Shown here piece by piece: positions 1-12,751 of a stretch of DNA of 64,000 nucleotides (within the stretch, counting starts at the first letter, position 1; each line of letters begins with the position of its first letter). The position numbers and the translations under genes are program-made. Source of the stretch: Sediminibacillus halophilus. Lineage in GTDB: Bacteria; Bacillota; Bacilli; Bacillales; Amphibacillaceae. Location: the NCBI RefSeq assembly GCF_900103695.1, contig NZ_FNHF01000003.1:496001-560000 (forward strand), given 5' to 3'. The notes below the pieces were generated by a model, which saw only the letters and a list, made by a program, of their open reading frames with translations, searched no databases and had not been told where the DNA came from.

Positions 1-1
1 C

Positions 2-2947
2 GGAGGAGGCGGGGGTGTCATCATTCCGCGCGAAATAAAGGAGCTGCACGAATATGGAGTGGCACGAATCTTTTCTCCGGAAGACGGCCGTTCTTTCGGT
101 TTGCAGGGAATGATCAATCAAATGTTGGAGGAATGCGACTTTGCACCGCCGGTCGATTTGGCGGATGAGGTCGAAAGACTGTCTACAGGGGACCATAAGG
201 CATTGGCAAAGCTGATCAGTGTCGTCGAAAACAATGCTAATTCTGAACAGGCGGCAGCAATAGAAGCAGTCCGCGACAACCAGGAAACCAAGACCATTCC
301 AGTATTGGGGATTACGGGTACAGGCGGCGCAGGTAAAAGTTCCTTGACAGATGAACTAATTCGGCGCTTTCTTAATGAAATTCCGGATAAAAAGCTGGCT
401 GTTTTGTCCATCGACCCTACCAAAAAGAAAACAGGCGGGGCGCTTCTAGGTGACCGGATCCGCATGAATGCTATTTTTTCCGATCGGGTGTTTATGCGGT
501 CGTTGGCAACCCGCAATTCCAGCAGTGAGCTATCCAGGTCAATCAATGACGTTATTGATATAGCCAAGGGAGCTGGGACGGATTTGATTATCGTGGAAAC
601 GAGCGGCATCGGCCAGGGTAATGCTGCAATAACGGATGTCTGTGATTTATCCATGTATGTAATGACCGCGGAATTCGGTGCGCCATCCCAGCTGGAAAAA
701 ATCGATATGATTGATTATGCTGATTTTCTCGTCATCAATAAGTTTGAGCAAAAGGGTTCGGAAGATGCACTTAACCAGGTCCGTAAGCAGTATGAGCGGA
801 GCCGCATGCTGTTCCACCAGGATAAGGAGACTTTCCCGGTGTTTGGAACCATTGCCAGTCAATTTAATGATGCTGGTACAAATACGTTGTTCGCGGCGAT
901 TGTCGAAAAATTGAATGAGAATTTTGGCTGGGAAAATACGACCTCCTTCGCCAAAGCGAAAAACGTCGAAAAACAAAATGTGATCATTCCTAACGATCGT
1001 CGCCATTATTTGCGGGATATCGCTTCTATCGTCAAAAATTATCATAAAAAGGCAGAGGACCAAGCCACTGTCGCCAGAAAAATCGAGCATTTGCAGGCGA
1101 CGGTGGAGATGGTCGAATATGAGGAAGTGGAGAAACCGCTACAGGAGCAGCTTGAGAAGCAGCAAGCGTTGCTTGATGGAGGCAGCAAACAGCTGCTGGA
1201 AAGTTGGGAGGAGACAAGAGAGCGCTATCAAGAGGACGACATGACCTTTCGTGTCAGAGGGAAAGACGTGACCATGGATATCAGTACTGAGAGTCTGTCC
1301 GGACTGCGAATCCCTAAGGTAGCATTCCCCAGCTTCACCGATTGGGGCGACCGTCTGATTTGGCTGTTGAAGGAAAACGTTCCGGGTGCTTTTCCATTTA
1401 CCGCCGGTGTTTTCCCTTTCAAACGGAAAGGGGAGGACCCGAAGCGTCAATTTGCCGGGGAGGGCACTCCAGAGCGAACCAACCGCAGGTTCCATTACTT
1501 ATCGAAGGATGATGAGGCCAAACGACTCAGCACGGCGTTTGACTCCGTGACCCTGTACGGTGAAAACCCGGACCCGCGCCCCGATATTTATGGCAAGGTT
1601 GGTGAAAGTGGCGTCAGTGTGTGTACATTGGACGATATGAAAAAACTGTATGACGGATTTGACTTGATCGATCCGAAAACGTCGGTGTCCATGACCATAA
1701 ACGGTCCGGCCCCGATCATCCTGGCTATGTATTTTAATACAGCCATTGATCAGCAGCTTGCTAAATTCGCTAGTGAGAATGGACGGGAACCGACAAGCGA
1801 AGAAGCGGCGGAAATCAGGGCCAGCACGCTTGCCACTGTCCGGGGCACGGTCCAGGCCGATATTCTCAAAGAGGATCAGGGCCAAAACACTTGCATTTTT
1901 TCTACTGAATTTGCCCTTCGGATGATGGGCGACATACAACAATATTTCATCGATCACCAGGTGCGCAACTACTACTCTGTTTCGATTTCCGGCTACCATA
2001 TCGCCGAAGCTGGAGCCAATCCGATTACGCAATTGGCTTTTACACTCGCGAACGGGTTTACCTATGTCGAATATTACTTGAGTAGAGGAATGGATATCGA
2101 TAAATTTGCGCCGAACCTGTCCTTCTTTTTCTCAAACGGCCTTGATCCAGAGTATACCGTGATTGGCCGTGTCGCAAGGAGAATTTGGGCTATCGTGATG
2201 AGGGACAAATATGGGGCGGGAGAACGCAGTCAAAAATTGAAATATCATATTCAAACTTCTGGTCGTTCTCTCCACGCCCAGGAAATCGACTTTAACGATA
2301 TCCGGACGACCTTGCAGGCGTTGATTGCCATTCAGGATAACTGCAATTCCCTTCACACTAATTCTTACGACGAAGCCATCACGACGCCGACTGAAGGGTC
2401 CGTCCGCCGGGCGATGGCAATCCAAATGATTATCAATAAAGAGTTCGGCTTGACCAAAAACGAGAATTCTTTGCAAGGCTCTTTTATCATTGATCAGCTT
2501 ACCGATATGGTCGAAGAAGCTGTTTTACAGGAATTTGAACGAATCAACGATCGCGGCGGTGTCCTTGGTGCAATGGAAAGGCAGTATCAGCGCGGCAAAA
2601 TTCAGGAGGAATCTCTTTACTATGAAGCGAAAAAGCATTCTGGAGAGCTGCCTCTAATCGGCGTCAACACCTATCTAAATCCGAACCCGCCTGCCGAAGA
2701 TTATATGGACAGCATGGAGCTTGCTCGTGCCTCTGAAGAGGAAAAACAGCACCAAATTAAAGAATTGGAGAGGTTCCATAAGGAGCATGAACAAGAAGTG
2801 CAAGCGGCACTTGATCGCTTGAAGCAGACAGCAGCTTCAGGAGGGAACATTTTTGCTGAATTGATGGAAACGGTCAAAGTGGCGAGCTTAGGGCAAATCA
2901 CGAGTGCCCTCTATCAAGTCGGCGGTCAATATCGACGCAATATGTAG
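2..2947 (+). CDS. icmF: Fused isobutyryl-CoA mutase IcmF (5' end outside window)
   Basis: The frame is open from the first bases of the window, so the gene begins upstream; about 981 codons are visible and roughly 100 N-terminal residues are missing. The first visible residues ([11 protein letters not shown]) are the end of a cobalamin-binding domain. They are followed by a MeaI-type GTPase chaperone with a P-loop (GTGGAGKSS, encoded near 325) and the VETSGIGQG motif. The C-terminal half, from about 1480 onward, is an acyl-CoA mutase barrel ([20 protein letters not shown]). This domain order is that of IcmF, which interconverts isobutyryl-CoA and butyryl-CoA with adenosylcobalamin. Methylmalonyl-CoA mutase is the alternative, but it lacks the internal GTPase. 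Confidence 0.93.
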   Translation, partial: GGGGGVIIPREIKELHEYGVARIFSPEDGRSFGLQGMINQMLEECDFAPPVDLADEVERLSTGDHKALAKLISVVENNANSEQAAAIEAVRDNQETKTIPVLGITGTGGAGKSSLTDELIRRFLNEIPDKKLAVLSIDPTKKKTGGALLGDRIRMNAIFSDRVFMRSLATRNSSSELSRSINDVIDIAKGAGTDLIIVETSGIGQGNAAITDVCDLSMYVMTAEFGAPSQLEKIDMIDYADFLVINKFEQKGSEDALNQVRKQYERSRMLFHQDKETFPVFGTIASQFNDAGTNTLFAAIVEKLNENFGWENTTSFAKAKNVEKQNVIIPNDRRHYLRDIASIVKNYHKKAEDQATVARKIEHLQATVEMVEYEEVEKPLQEQLEKQQALLDGGSKQLLESWEETRERYQEDDMTFRVRGKDVTMDISTESLSGLRIPKVAFPSFTDWGDRLIWLLKENVPGAFPFTAGVFPFKRKGEDPKRQFAGEGTPERTNRRFHYLSKDDEAKRLSTAFDSVTLYGENPDPRPDIYGKVGESGVSVCTLDDMKKLYDGFDLIDPKTSVSMTINGPAPIILAMYFNTAIDQQLAKFASENGREPTSEEAAEIRASTLATVRGTVQADILKEDQGQNTCIFSTEFALRMMGDIQQYFIDHQVRNYYSVSISGYHIAEAGANPITQLAFTLANGFTYVEYYLSRGMDIDKFAPNLSFFFSNGLDPEYTVIGRVARRIWAIVMRDKYGAGERSQKLKYHIQTSGRSLHAQEIDFNDIRTTLQALIAIQDNCNSLHTNSYDEAITTPTEGSVRRAMAIQMIINKEFGLTKNENSLQGSFIIDQLTDMVEEAVLQEFERINDRGGVLGAMERQYQRGKIQEESLYYEAKKHSGELPLIGVNTYLNPNPPAEDYMDSMELARASEEEKQHQIKELERFHKEHEQEVQAALDRLKQTAASGGNIFAELMETVKVASLGQITSALYQVGGQYRRNM

Positions 2948-3694
2948 GGACCAGCGAATATGTTGGTTTCCAACAGACAGTTGTTAGCTTGCTTAAACAA
3001 GAGGGTCCCTGCACCGTGTGCTTGTAGAGCCTCCTCGGTCTAGCGCCTTCGGGAATCTCCTTCGTGAAAGTCTGGTTATTGGTATCTAAAAAGCTTGAAA
3101 CTGTGCACGCAAAAAGTGAGTTACAAAGCTTGATTAATTACCAAGTGTGTTAGAAAATCCGATGAAAAATATGCAATCTTAATGGAAAGGATGCCGTTTC
3201 GTTTTACGTGCATCCTTTCTATGAATCAACTTTGGATAATGAACGGAAGGGTAAATGGATTTTTTTTTTAATCTTTTCAGGTTTATTTCCCGCGAAAAAT
3301 GTGAAAAGTAATTGGATATGGAAGGTGATTGGAAAAGCGTAGTTGTTTTTCATCCATGCGAAAAGAACCTGCCGATTGGCGAGCCGGCAGGAACCGGTTC
3401 TAGACAAGATAGCAGCCGTTAATTTCTAATCACTTGCCAAACCTCTTGTCCGGAGAAACGGTACGCTTTTAACGCTTCCCTTGGAAATATAGGCTATTAT
3501 TGCAATTTGATTTTTATAACCATATAATGTATGAGAGGATTTGTTATCAGTATGGCATGCCGGTTGTACCGGGCAGCCAATATGTAAAGATCGAAGCAAT
3601 CTTATTGATCTAATACCAACTAGAAACAGGCAGCGGCTCCAGCTGGAAACCTGTCTGGAAGTTTAATAAATTGACGTAAAGGGAGTGCTTGACC
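2948..3694 (+). other. Intergenic stretch icmF-rpoE
   Basis: No coding sequence is supported here. Around 3027-3062 there is a remnant resembling the Bacillaceae intergenic palindrome family (words CCTCCTCGG and GCGCCTTCGGG). A perfect 10-base inverted repeat (3185-3194 with 3210-3219) has no T-tract after it. A 7-base GC-rich stem (3368-3374 with 3385-3391) also lacks a plus-strand T-tract; on the minus strand it is followed by a moderately U-rich stretch. The rpoE promoter lies near the right end. Confidence 0.5.
3500..3528 (+). promoter_or_regulatory. Sigma-A promoter for rpoE
   Basis: TTGCAA (3500-3505), a 17-base spacer and a perfect TATAAT (3523-3528). It lies about 165 bases upstream of the rpoE start and nothing else in the gap would use it. 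Confidence 0.6.
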
Positions 3695-4309
3695 GTGAGC
3701 TTGACAAACTACAGCCACGAGGAGATTGCGGATTTATCCATGATCGAACTGGCAAGTGAAATTCTTGCCGAAGAGAAGAAGGCAAAGGATTTCAGGGAAG
3801 TATATGAGCGTATTACGGAACTGAAAGGCTTCACAGACGCACAAAAAGATGAAAATATCGCGCAATTTTATACCGACTTAAACACGGACGGTCGTTTTTT
3901 GACGATTGGATCCAACCTCTGGGGACTGAAAGACTGGTATCCAATCGAGCAGATTGAAGAGGAAATCACGGAAGCACCGAAAAAGAAAAAGAAAAAAGCA
4001 AAAGCAAAAACAAGTAAACGGAAAAAAGAGGACATCTACGTGGAAGAGGAAGTCGATGAGGATCTTGATGAATTGGAAGAAGATCTTGATTTTGACGACA
4101 TCGACACGACTGATGAATTCGCCAATGACAACGACGAAGATTTTAACGACGAGGATGACGATACCGATAATGCGGATGAGGATAGCGAGTACGACGGCGA
4201 CTTCCGCAGCGGTAAACTTGATGATGAAGATCAGAAAGTTGTCGAGGAAGACGTTTCTTATGTCGGTGATGAAGATGACGACGATGAGAATGATGACAAT
4301 TATAACTAA
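3695..4309 (+). CDS. rpoE: RNA polymerase delta subunit RpoE
   Basis: Delta is a Gram-positive RNA polymerase accessory protein that increases promoter selectivity and enzyme recycling. Residues 1-80 form the folded domain (IAQFYTDLNTDGRFL, WGLKDWYP). A lysine-rich patch follows (KKKKKKAKAK), and then a long Asp/Glu-rich disordered tail, which is the hallmark of the protein. I place the start at GTG 3695, giving MSLTNYSHEE, which aligns with the B. subtilis N-terminus; GGGAG at 3681-3685 is 9 bases upstream. The frame is also open from a TTG at 3689, but that lies too close to this ribosome site. Acting with the downstream terminator, the gene is a monocistron ahead of pyrG, as in B. subtilis. 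Confidence 0.95.
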   Translation: MSLTNYSHEEIADLSMIELASEILAEEKKAKDFREVYERITELKGFTDAQKDENIAQFYTDLNTDGRFLTIGSNLWGLKDWYPIEQIEEEITEAPKKKKKKAKAKTSKRKKEDIYVEEEVDEDLDELEEDLDFDDIDTTDEFANDNDEDFNDEDDDTDNADEDSEYDGDFRSGKLDDEDQKVVEEDVSYVGDEDDDDENDDNYN

Positions 4310-4321
4310 GTAAAACGACGC

Positions 4322-4363
4322 TTGACTTTCCATAGGCAAGTGAGTAAAATTTTATTTGGGCTC
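4322..4363 (+). promoter_or_regulatory. pyrG promoter and GGGCTC initially transcribed region
   Basis: TTGACT (4322-4327), a 17-base spacer and TAAAAT (4345-4350) precede GGGCTC at 4358-4363. In B. subtilis, pyrG transcripts begin GGGCUC; under CTP starvation the polymerase adds extra G residues reiteratively, and the poly-G pairs with the pyrimidine-rich arm of a leader terminator to prevent its folding. The identical GGGCTC word about 7 bases after the -10, with a terminator whose 5' arm contains TTCCCCT, matches that mechanism. The spacing and sequence are seen; the regulation is inferred from the B. subtilis precedent. Confidence 0.82.
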
Positions 4364-4384
4364 TTTAAATTATTGTTCGTTTAT

Positions 4385-4416
4385 AAAAGCGTTCCCCTGA
4401 ACAGGGGAGCGCTTTT
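4385..4416 (+). terminator. pyrG leader attenuator (also ends rpoE)
   Basis: A strong hairpin: AAAAGCG-TCCCCTG pairs with CAGGGGAGCGCTTTT around an AA loop, ending in T4. It begins 27 bases after the predicted pyrG transcription start, so it can act both as the rpoE terminator and as the CTP-responsive pyrG attenuator. Confidence 0.85.
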
Positions 4417-6467
<2,051 letters not shown>

Positions 6468-6479
6468 ATAAGTGTGTTA

Positions 6480-6525
6480 CAAAAAGCGCAGCCGTGCGTC
6501 CCAAGACAAACGGTGCGCTTTTTTT
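6480..6525 (+). terminator. pyrG terminator
   Basis: AAAAAGCGCA-GCCGT pairs with ACGG-TGCGCTTTTT (one bulged base), followed by T7. Confidence 0.85.
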
Positions 6526-7139
6526 GTGTGTCAGCTTTCTGAATGGATGACTTTTTTGTCAAAATAGGCATAAACTGCGACACGTTCTCATTGTTTCTTT
6601 CTAATCTTTGTGAGAATAATGTTAAGCCAATCGTCGCAGAAAAGCCCTGCGCTTTCCGCGGTTGGTTGCAAAGCTTCCATGAACTAATGCTCACGCAGGA
6701 TGCTCCGGGTATTTCTTTCGCTAATCACAGGGCTTCCTTTTACTCAATGAGGATAGTTCCGCCTGTTTTCTTTGGAGCTTATTAGCTATTGGGTCTAATA
6801 AACTTGAGCTAACAGGGGAGAAAGCGACAAGTTATCCCAAAAATAGCTTTATCGGAACGAAAGGGATGAAATCTAAACAAGAAGACATAATTCTTCAAAT
6901 TCAGCAGGAAATTGTACCTTTATATCGAACAAATAATAGACTTGGCATCTTTACATTCCACCCAACATGTGGAAATATGATTAATGGGTAAAAAGTATCA
7001 CTCTTTTGATGGGTAATTTGACGGGAATCCGTTTAACAAAGAGGGGTGCACTGCTAAACCTATAGGGAAAACGGGAAAGAAATAGAAAAATGCTTACATA
7101 TCACGTAATAGTTTCAAATCAGGAAGGGTTGAAGAACAA
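6526..7139 (+). other. Intergenic stretch pyrG-spo0F
   Basis: No gene is supported. The segment at about 6645-6715 contains GCGCTTTCCGCGG and CTCACGCAGGATGCTCC, a remnant of the palindromic Bacillaceae repeat best seen at 13955-14067. An 80-codon open frame over it (6543-6785) has no ribosome site and no protein-like signature. A sigma-H-like promoter candidate lies at 6904-6932. Confidence 0.45.
6904..6932 (+). promoter_or_regulatory. Candidate sigma-H promoter for spo0F
   Basis: GCAGGAAAT (6904-6912) fits the sigma-H -35 consensus RNAGGAWWW fully. ATCGAACAA (6924-6932) fits RNNGAATWW with one mismatch after an 11-base spacer. B. subtilis spo0F is sigma-H dependent. The site is 207 bases upstream of the presumed ATG at 7140, so it would give a long leader. 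Confidence 0.35.
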
Positions 7140-7155
7140 ATGAAAAAAAACCGTA

Positions 7156-7515
7156 ATGATCGTTGATGACCAACCGGGAATTCGTTTGCTGCTGGAGGAA
7201 ATTTTGAAAACAGAAGGGTATGAAATTAAAACAGCAGAAAATGGCAAGGAGGCACTTGACAAAATTGTTAATCAACCGCCTGATTTACTGATGGTTGATT
7301 ATAAGCTGCCAATCATGGATGCGAGCGCACTTTTGCACCGCCTAGAGGAAAGTGGTGTTGTGGTTCCGGCAATCTTAATGAGCGGCTTGGCCGAAGAGTT
7401 AGAAGGGAAAAAGGATCAATTCCCCATGGTGGAAGAGATCTTCGCCAAACCGTTCAATATCGAGGACGCAAGAGAGAGAGTCAACCGGATATTGGCGAAA
7501 AAAACCAACAATTGA
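7156..7515 (+). CDS. spo0F: Sporulation phosphorelay response regulator Spo0F (start region frame-broken)
   Basis: Spo0F is the single-domain receiver that takes phosphate from the sporulation kinases and passes it to Spo0B. The acidic pair (VDDQPGIR), the phosphoacceptor Asp in MVDYKLP, a Ser at the Thr82 position (ILMSG) and the conserved Lys (FAKPF) are present. The only good ribosome site (AGGAAGGG, 7121-7128) precedes ATG 7140. From there the frame reads through an A8 tract into a stop after eight codons. With seven A residues it would read MKKTVMIVDDQPG into the Spo0F frame. The in-frame ATG 7156 has no ribosome site. Either a sequencing or real frameshift, or slippage at A8, must be invoked. 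Confidence 0.9.
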   Translation: MIVDDQPGIRLLLEEILKTEGYEIKTAENGKEALDKIVNQPPDLLMVDYKLPIMDASALLHRLEESGVVVPAILMSGLAEELEGKKDQFPMVEEIFAKPFNIEDARERVNRILAKKTNN

Positions 7516-7677
7516 TTACATAATAATCTGAAAAAAACGGGTAAGCGGTATCTTTTAACTGTTTTGTTGCACCGAGGGGTGGTAGTTGGTATTCTTATAC
7601 TGTACCCAATCAAAAATACTTATTGACTGGATATTGCATACTAAGCAGGACAACATACCCTAAGGAGGAAAAACAGC

Positions 7678-8541
7678 ATGCCATTAGTTTCAATGAAAGA
7701 AATGCTTGAAGAAGCCAAGCAGAATAACTATGGTGTCGGACAATTCAACTTGAATAATCTTGAATATGCCCAAGCCGTTCTTCAAGCAGCAGAAGAAGAA
7801 AAATCCCCAGTAATCCTCGGTGTCTCTGAAGGCGCCGCAAAATATATGGGTGGTTTCAAAGTGGTTGTATCGATGGTGAAAGCGTTGATGGAGGAGTATG
7901 GTACGACAGTGCCGGTTGCCATTCACTTGGACCACGGCTCCAGCTTTGAAAAATGTGTCCAGGCTATTCATGCCGGATTCACTTCCGTTATGATTGATGG
8001 TTCCCATTTTCCGCTGGAAGAAAACATTGCATTGACAAAGAAAGTAGTAGAGGTGGCCCACATTAACGGCGTTTCAGTAGAAGCTGAGCTTGGCCGTATC
8101 GGTGGTCAGGAAGATGATCTTATCGTCGAAGATGCCGAAGCTGCTTATGCTATCCCGGCCGAATGTGAACGACTTGTCAATGAGACAGGCGTTGACTGCT
8201 TCGCCCCTGCACTTGGCTCTGTACACGGCCCTTATAAAGGGGAACCGAACCTAGGCTTTGACCGTATGGAAGAAGTATTCAACTTGGTGAATGTACCGTT
8301 AGTATTGCACGGTGGAACAGGTATCCCGACAAAAGATATTAAACGTGCGCTTTCTCTTGGTACGTCCAAAATCAACGTAAACACGGAAAATCAAATCGCC
8401 CAGGCGAAAAAAGTACGTGAAGTACTTGCTGAACAGCCGGACCAATATGATCCTCGTAAATACCTGGGACCTGGACGAGAAGCGATCAAACAAACCGTTA
8501 TTGGCAAAATGCGTGAGTTTGGTTCTTCTAACCGTGCCTAA
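7678..8541 (+). CDS. fbaA: Class II fructose-bisphosphate aldolase
   Basis: It cleaves fructose 1,6-bisphosphate to dihydroxyacetone phosphate and glyceraldehyde 3-phosphate in glycolysis, using a divalent metal. Its 287 residues match the family length. Zinc ligands and substrate motifs are visible in [20 protein letters not shown] and LHGGTGIP, with NVNTENQ near the C-terminus for phosphate binding. CTAAGGAGG gives a strong ribosome site 9 bases before the ATG. The spo0F-fba neighbourhood is as in B. subtilis, but no transaldolase gene follows here. Confidence 0.97.
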   Translation: MPLVSMKEMLEEAKQNNYGVGQFNLNNLEYAQAVLQAAEEEKSPVILGVSEGAAKYMGGFKVVVSMVKALMEEYGTTVPVAIHLDHGSSFEKCVQAIHAGFTSVMIDGSHFPLEENIALTKKVVEVAHINGVSVEAELGRIGGQEDDLIVEDAEAAYAIPAECERLVNETGVDCFAPALGSVHGPYKGEPNLGFDRMEEVFNLVNVPLVLHGGTGIPTKDIKRALSLGTSKINVNTENQIAQAKKVREVLAEQPDQYDPRKYLGPGREAIKQTVIGKMREFGSSNRA

Positions 8542-8562
8542 AGCTGCTTAAAAATGGTGAAA

Positions 8563-8596
8563 AAGGGGAACTGTCTATACGGGCAGTTTCCTTTTC
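8563..8596 (+). terminator. fbaA terminator
   Basis: GGGGAACTGTC pairs with GGGCAGTTTCC across a TATAC loop, followed by TTTTC. Confidence 0.75.
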
Positions 8597-9190
8597 ATAC
8601 CATCCTACTCTCAAGCCATCATTCCTACTACAATCAACTAAGATACATACTAAACAAAACACATTCATTTCATATGTTCCCTTTGTGTTAAATATCAATG
8701 GGTACAGAGGCACGTGCTCTTCATCCCAGGTTAATTTTGAAGAAGAGTGGTACAATGAAGTTTTCCGTGGTGATTGCTCCTAGGGAGACAATCAAGCGTC
8801 ACATCTATCTTCTTAAAAATCAGGGCTTCAAAGAGATGAGCAATTTCACAGCCTTTGTTTGAAGAAAAAGCTGGAAGCCTGGAAGCAATTAAGGCTCAGG
8901 TCGTTTTGCGGCGATATAAACAAGGGGAAGTTACCGACTGTTCCTGCCAAATAAGAATCAAGGCACAGGGTATCAAACTCTTTTGTCGGATTGGAAGAAG
9001 TAAAATTAGTATTGTTTGGCAAAAATTGTGTAGAATAAGGTTGACTAACTAGAATACTGCAGGTTGTTCGGATGGATCACCATACTTATTCCTATTAAAT
9101 TAACATTGTGTTTAAACCAAATGACAACGGTAGGGACAGCTGCTGTCAGAAAAACTGTTTCGAACAATCTCAGGGAGTGAGGAGTTCCAG
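8597..9190 (+). other. Intergenic stretch fbaA-murZ
   Basis: In B. subtilis a transaldolase gene (ywjH) occupies this position. Here I see no coding sequence, no transaldolase remnant and no clear repeat. The open frame at 8855-9052 lacks a ribosome site. Confidence 0.45.
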
Positions 9191-10477
9191 ATGCAAAAAA
9201 TACTCGTAGAAGGCGGCAGACCTTTGAATGGTAAAGTAAGAATCAGCGGAGCGAAAAACAGTGCGGTTGCATTGCTGCCGGCTGCAATACTCGCAGAATC
9301 GAAAGTGATTATCGAGGGCTTGCCGAAAATATCGGATGTAGACGTATTGGGTGACTTACTGGAGGAAATCGGCGGTGACGTTTCCTGGAAGGGCGAGACG
9401 ATTCATATCGATCCAAGCAATATGATCAATATGCCGCTTCCAAGCGGAAAAGTGAAAAAGCTTCGGGCTTCTTACTATTTCATGGGAGCGATGCTCGGTC
9501 GATTCAAAGAGGCGGTAATTGGGTTGCCAGGAGGATGCCATCTCGGACCTCGCCCGATTGATCAGCATATCAAAGGCTTTGAGGCGCTTGGTGCTAAAGT
9601 GACCAATGAACAAGGCGCGATTTACCTGCGGGCGGAAGAATTGCGGGGTGCCCGGATATATCTGGATGTCGTCAGTGTCGGGGCTACGATAAACATTATG
9701 CTTGCTGCAGTTAGGGCAAAAGGGAAGACAGTCATCGAAAATGCAGCCAAGGAGCCGGAAATTATTGATGTGGCAACACTGCTCACCAGCATGGGTGCGA
9801 AAATAAAGGGAGCCGGAACGGATGTTATCCGGATTGAGGGATGTGAAAACCTGACAGGCTGTATGCATACCATCATCCCAGACAGAATCGAAGCAGGGAC
9901 TTACACAATCATGGCAGCTGCCCAGGGAGAAAAAGTATTGATTGACAATGTTATTCCACAGCACCTTGAATCCTTGCTGGCCAAACTCCGTGAGATGGGC
10001 GTATCGATCGACGAAGGAGATGAGCAGCTGCTCATCCAGCCTGGAAAAGAGTTAAAGAGTGTCGATATCAAAACGCTTGTTCACCCTGGTTTTCCAACCG
10101 ATCTGCAGCAGCCGTTCACCTCTTTGCTGACCAAGGCGAAAGGGACCGGTGTAGTGACGGATACAATCTATCAGGCCCGATTGAAACATATTGATGAACT
10201 GCGCAGAATGAATGCACTAATCAAGGTGGAAGGCGGGTCGGCAATCGTTTCCGGACCAGTCCAGCTGGAAGGTGCGAAAGTAAAAGCGAGTGACCTGCGG
10301 GCAGGTGCTGCATTAATTGCGGCCGGTTTGATGGCCGAAGGCGTGACGGAAATAACCGGTTTGGAGCACATAGACCGGGGGTATGAACAAATTACAGAGA
10401 AGCTGTCCAATCTGGGCGCGAAAATTTGGCGGGAGGAAATGACCGCTGAAGAAGTGGAGCAGTTTCAAAATTCTTGA
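9191..10477 (+). CDS. murZ: UDP-N-acetylglucosamine 1-carboxyvinyltransferase, MurZ/MurAB type
   Basis: This enzyme transfers enolpyruvate from PEP to UDP-GlcNAc, the first committed step of peptidoglycan synthesis and the fosfomycin target. Cys116 in [10 protein letters not shown] is the catalytic, fosfomycin-reactive residue. The PEP-binding N-terminal GAKNSAV and the RIEAGTY and HPGFPTD motifs are present. Position between fbaA and rho identifies it as the second paralogue (MurAB/MurZ); the main one, MurAA, is at 42033. CAGGGAGTGAGGAG gives the ribosome site before ATG 9191. Confidence 0.95.
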   Translation: MQKILVEGGRPLNGKVRISGAKNSAVALLPAAILAESKVIIEGLPKISDVDVLGDLLEEIGGDVSWKGETIHIDPSNMINMPLPSGKVKKLRASYYFMGAMLGRFKEAVIGLPGGCHLGPRPIDQHIKGFEALGAKVTNEQGAIYLRAEELRGARIYLDVVSVGATINIMLAAVRAKGKTVIENAAKEPEIIDVATLLTSMGAKIKGAGTDVIRIEGCENLTGCMHTIIPDRIEAGTYTIMAAAQGEKVLIDNVIPQHLESLLAKLREMGVSIDEGDEQLLIQPGKELKSVDIKTLVHPGFPTDLQQPFTSLLTKAKGTGVVTDTIYQARLKHIDELRRMNALIKVEGGSAIVSGPVQLEGAKVKASDLRAGAALIAAGLMAEGVTEITGLEHIDRGYEQITEKLSNLGAKIWREEMTAEEVEQFQNS

Positions 10478-10525
10478 TTAGTGATTGAATGGGCGCTAGC
10501 CGAGTTGATTAAGCCAGCGCTAAAA

Positions 10526-10568
10526 GGAAAAGCTGTCCGGTCCGCCCACAGGCTGGACAGGCTTTTCC
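10526..10568 (+). terminator. murZ terminator
   Basis: GGAAAAGC-TGTCC (10526-10538) pairs with GGACA-GCTTTTCC (10555-10568, one bulge). The T4 lies inside the stem base. Confidence 0.7.
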
Positions 10569-11181
10569 CATGTCCTCAGACTAGCACTCCACTTTAATTG
10601 TATGCCCATATAAAGAACGAGCGATGGAGTTGTCAACAGGGATTTGTAAGGGGATACAGTATTCTTGGTGGCTACCGGATAAATTATAGTTGAATATTCA
10701 AGAAAGAAACGGTACTATGGAAGAAGTTTAATAAGTGTTTAGTTTGGAAATAATGATTGACATAATCATGTAAAAACTTCTATTCTAGTTTTATGCTTTC
10801 CTTCAACTTCTTCTTGGATCGGCTTTTTATGCTATTAGAATGCATGAGTATTTGCATGAATGATAGTATAAGTACAACGCAGGCTTTTGCCAACGAGACA
10901 GGGCGGCAAGTCGCGTTTACCCATAGTGTTGAAAAGAAAAGCCTTTAGTGAACACTCGCCGGCTTTCCTACAGGATTTTCCTCCATCCGCTTAATCTATC
11001 AAAGCTATCCAACGAGGCTCCACAGGAAGTGCATTACTACCCAATCCATTTATTACGATTGAAAATAAACCTGAAGTGCTGCTGTGTCTTTTAGTGGTAC
11101 CGGCATCTGTCTGTAGTGATACAGCAATTCAAAAGGGTTATGTACGATAAAATACTAAAATTTAATAGGTGTGGTGATTTT
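10569..11181 (+). other. Intergenic stretch murZ-rho
   Basis: Long rho leader. A promoter candidate is at 10757-10786. The segment 10880-10990 has G/C-rich words (AGGGCGGCAAGTCGCG, CTCGCCGGCTTTCC) that may be another decayed palindromic repeat. The open frame continues 22 codons upstream of the rho start I chose, but without a ribosome site. B. subtilis rho is autoregulated through its leader; nothing here shows that directly. Confidence 0.4.
10757..10786 (+). promoter_or_regulatory. Candidate sigma-A promoter for rho
   Basis: TTGACA (10757-10762), an 18-base spacer and TATTCT (10781-10786). It is about 400 bases upstream of rho. Confidence 0.4.
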
Positions 11182-12468
11182 GTGGCTGAATTGACCATTT
11201 CTCATTTAGAGACATTAACATTGAAAGAATTATATGAAAAAGCAAAGGAATACAAAGTATCCTATTATGCAAAGCTCACCAAGCGCGAACTTGTTTTTTC
11301 CATTTTAAAAGCCCAAGCGGAAAAGGATGGCTTTTTGTTCATGGATGGGGTTTTGGAAATCATTCCTTCCGAAGGATTTGGTTTTCTTCGCCCAATCAAT
11401 TATTCACCAAGTGCTGAAGACATTTACATTTCAGCATCCCAAATTAGACGATTTGACCTGCGCAATGGTGATAAGGTGTCTGGAAAGGTGCGTCCTCCAA
11501 AAGAAAATGAGCGATATTACGGTTTGCTTCATGTAGATGCGGTAAACGGCCAAAATCCGGAGACCGCCAAAGAACGTGTCCACTTTCCTGCCTTGACGCC
11601 GTTGTATCCAGACCGTTTAATGCGTTTGGAGACAGAAACAAGAAAGCTGTCGACAAGGATTATTGATTTAATGACACCAGTAGGATTTGGACAACGCGGA
11701 CTGATTGTTGCCCCTCCAAAAGCGGGGAAAACCATGCTGTTGAAACAAATCGCCAACAGTATTTCCAAAAATCATCCCAATGCGAAACTGATTATTCTGC
11801 TGGTTGATGAACGTCCGGAAGAAGTGACGGATATCGAACGCTCTGTACACCCGGATGTCGATGTGGTCAGCTCTACGTTTGATGAAGTACCGGAAAACCA
11901 TATTAAAGTGTCCGAACTTGTGCTGGAACGGGCAATGCGGCTCGTGGAGCACAAAAAGGATGTCATCGTGCTGATGGACAGCATTACCAGATTGGCGCGG
12001 GCCTATAACCTGGTCATTCCGCCAAGCGGACGTACGTTGTCCGGTGGTATCGACCCGGCAGCCTTCCATCGTCCTAAACGGTTCTTCGGTGCTGCGCGTA
12101 ATATCGAAGAAGGCGGAAGCTTTACCATCCTGGCAACTGCTCTGGTGGATACGGGCTCACGCATGGATGACGTTATTTACGAAGAATTCAAAGGAACAGG
12201 TAATATGGAACTACACCTGGATCGAAGTCTCGCGGAGCGTCGTATTTATCCGGCAATCGATATTTTGCGTTCTGGTACGAGAAAAGAAGAATTGCTTGTT
12301 TCCAAAGATCATCTGGATAAAATTTGGGCGATCAGGAAAACAATGCAAGACTCCAATGACTTTGTCGAGCGTTTCCTTCGTCGGATGAGGGCATCGAAAA
12401 ATAACGAAGAATTTTTCCAGTCCATGGAGGAAGATATGAAGCGGAAAGGAACAGCTAGAAGGGCATAG
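11182..12468 (+). CDS. rho: Transcription termination factor Rho
   Basis: Rho is the hexameric RNA-dependent helicase that ends transcripts at unstructured C-rich sites. From GTG 11182 the 428 residues begin [18 protein letters not shown], which aligns with B. subtilis Rho, so the 22 upstream codons are probably not translated. Order: N-terminal helical domain, cold-shock RNA-binding domain ([24 protein letters not shown]), Walker A (APPKAGKT, 177-185), Walker B ([10 protein letters not shown]), Q-loop and R-loop (SLAERRIYP). The cold-shock part contains the bicyclomycin-site neighbourhood seen in the family. Confidence 0.96.
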   Translation: MAELTISHLETLTLKELYEKAKEYKVSYYAKLTKRELVFSILKAQAEKDGFLFMDGVLEIIPSEGFGFLRPINYSPSAEDIYISASQIRRFDLRNGDKVSGKVRPPKENERYYGLLHVDAVNGQNPETAKERVHFPALTPLYPDRLMRLETETRKLSTRIIDLMTPVGFGQRGLIVAPPKAGKTMLLKQIANSISKNHPNAKLIILLVDERPEEVTDIERSVHPDVDVVSSTFDEVPENHIKVSELVLERAMRLVEHKKDVIVLMDSITRLARAYNLVIPPSGRTLSGGIDPAAFHRPKRFFGAARNIEEGGSFTILATALVDTGSRMDDVIYEEFKGTGNMELHLDRSLAERRIYPAIDILRSGTRKEELLVSKDHLDKIWAIRKTMQDSNDFVERFLRRMRASKNNEEFFQSMEEDMKRKGTARRA

Positions 12469-12586
12469 GTTGTTTTCTGGTAAATGGCGGAAATAGTTCC
12501 GTCTACCGGTCCTGGTCCATGGCTTCCATGCGTGATGATGGCTTGCTTATCCATGTGAGACCATCACACTTTTTCCTAACTGCCGC

Positions 12587-12615
12587 TTGCAAAGGCAATT
12601 TCACACTGGTATAAT
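12587..12615 (+). promoter_or_regulatory. Sigma-A promoter for the L31 gene
   Basis: TTGCAA (12587-12592), an exact 17-base spacer and TATAAT (12610-12615). No Zur-like palindrome was seen around it. Confidence 0.65.
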
Positions 12616-12751
12616 CAGTCTATGTGAGCTTAGAAAAGATTGTTGTCCTAATGGACGGACATTCTGACGCCTCTTTTCGGTTCGTATTCGGATTGCGGGC
12701 TTACAATAACTCTGTTTCCAAAGGATTCAGGGCAAAAGGAGTGGAAAGAAC

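Noticed and set aside
1139-1495. Open frame on the minus strand within icmF, with many similar ones across the window
   Set aside because: Shadow of a strongly conserved plus-strand gene; no ribosome site and no protein signature.
6543-6785. 80-codon open frame between pyrG and spo0F
   Set aside because: No ribosome site, and it runs through a decayed palindromic repeat.
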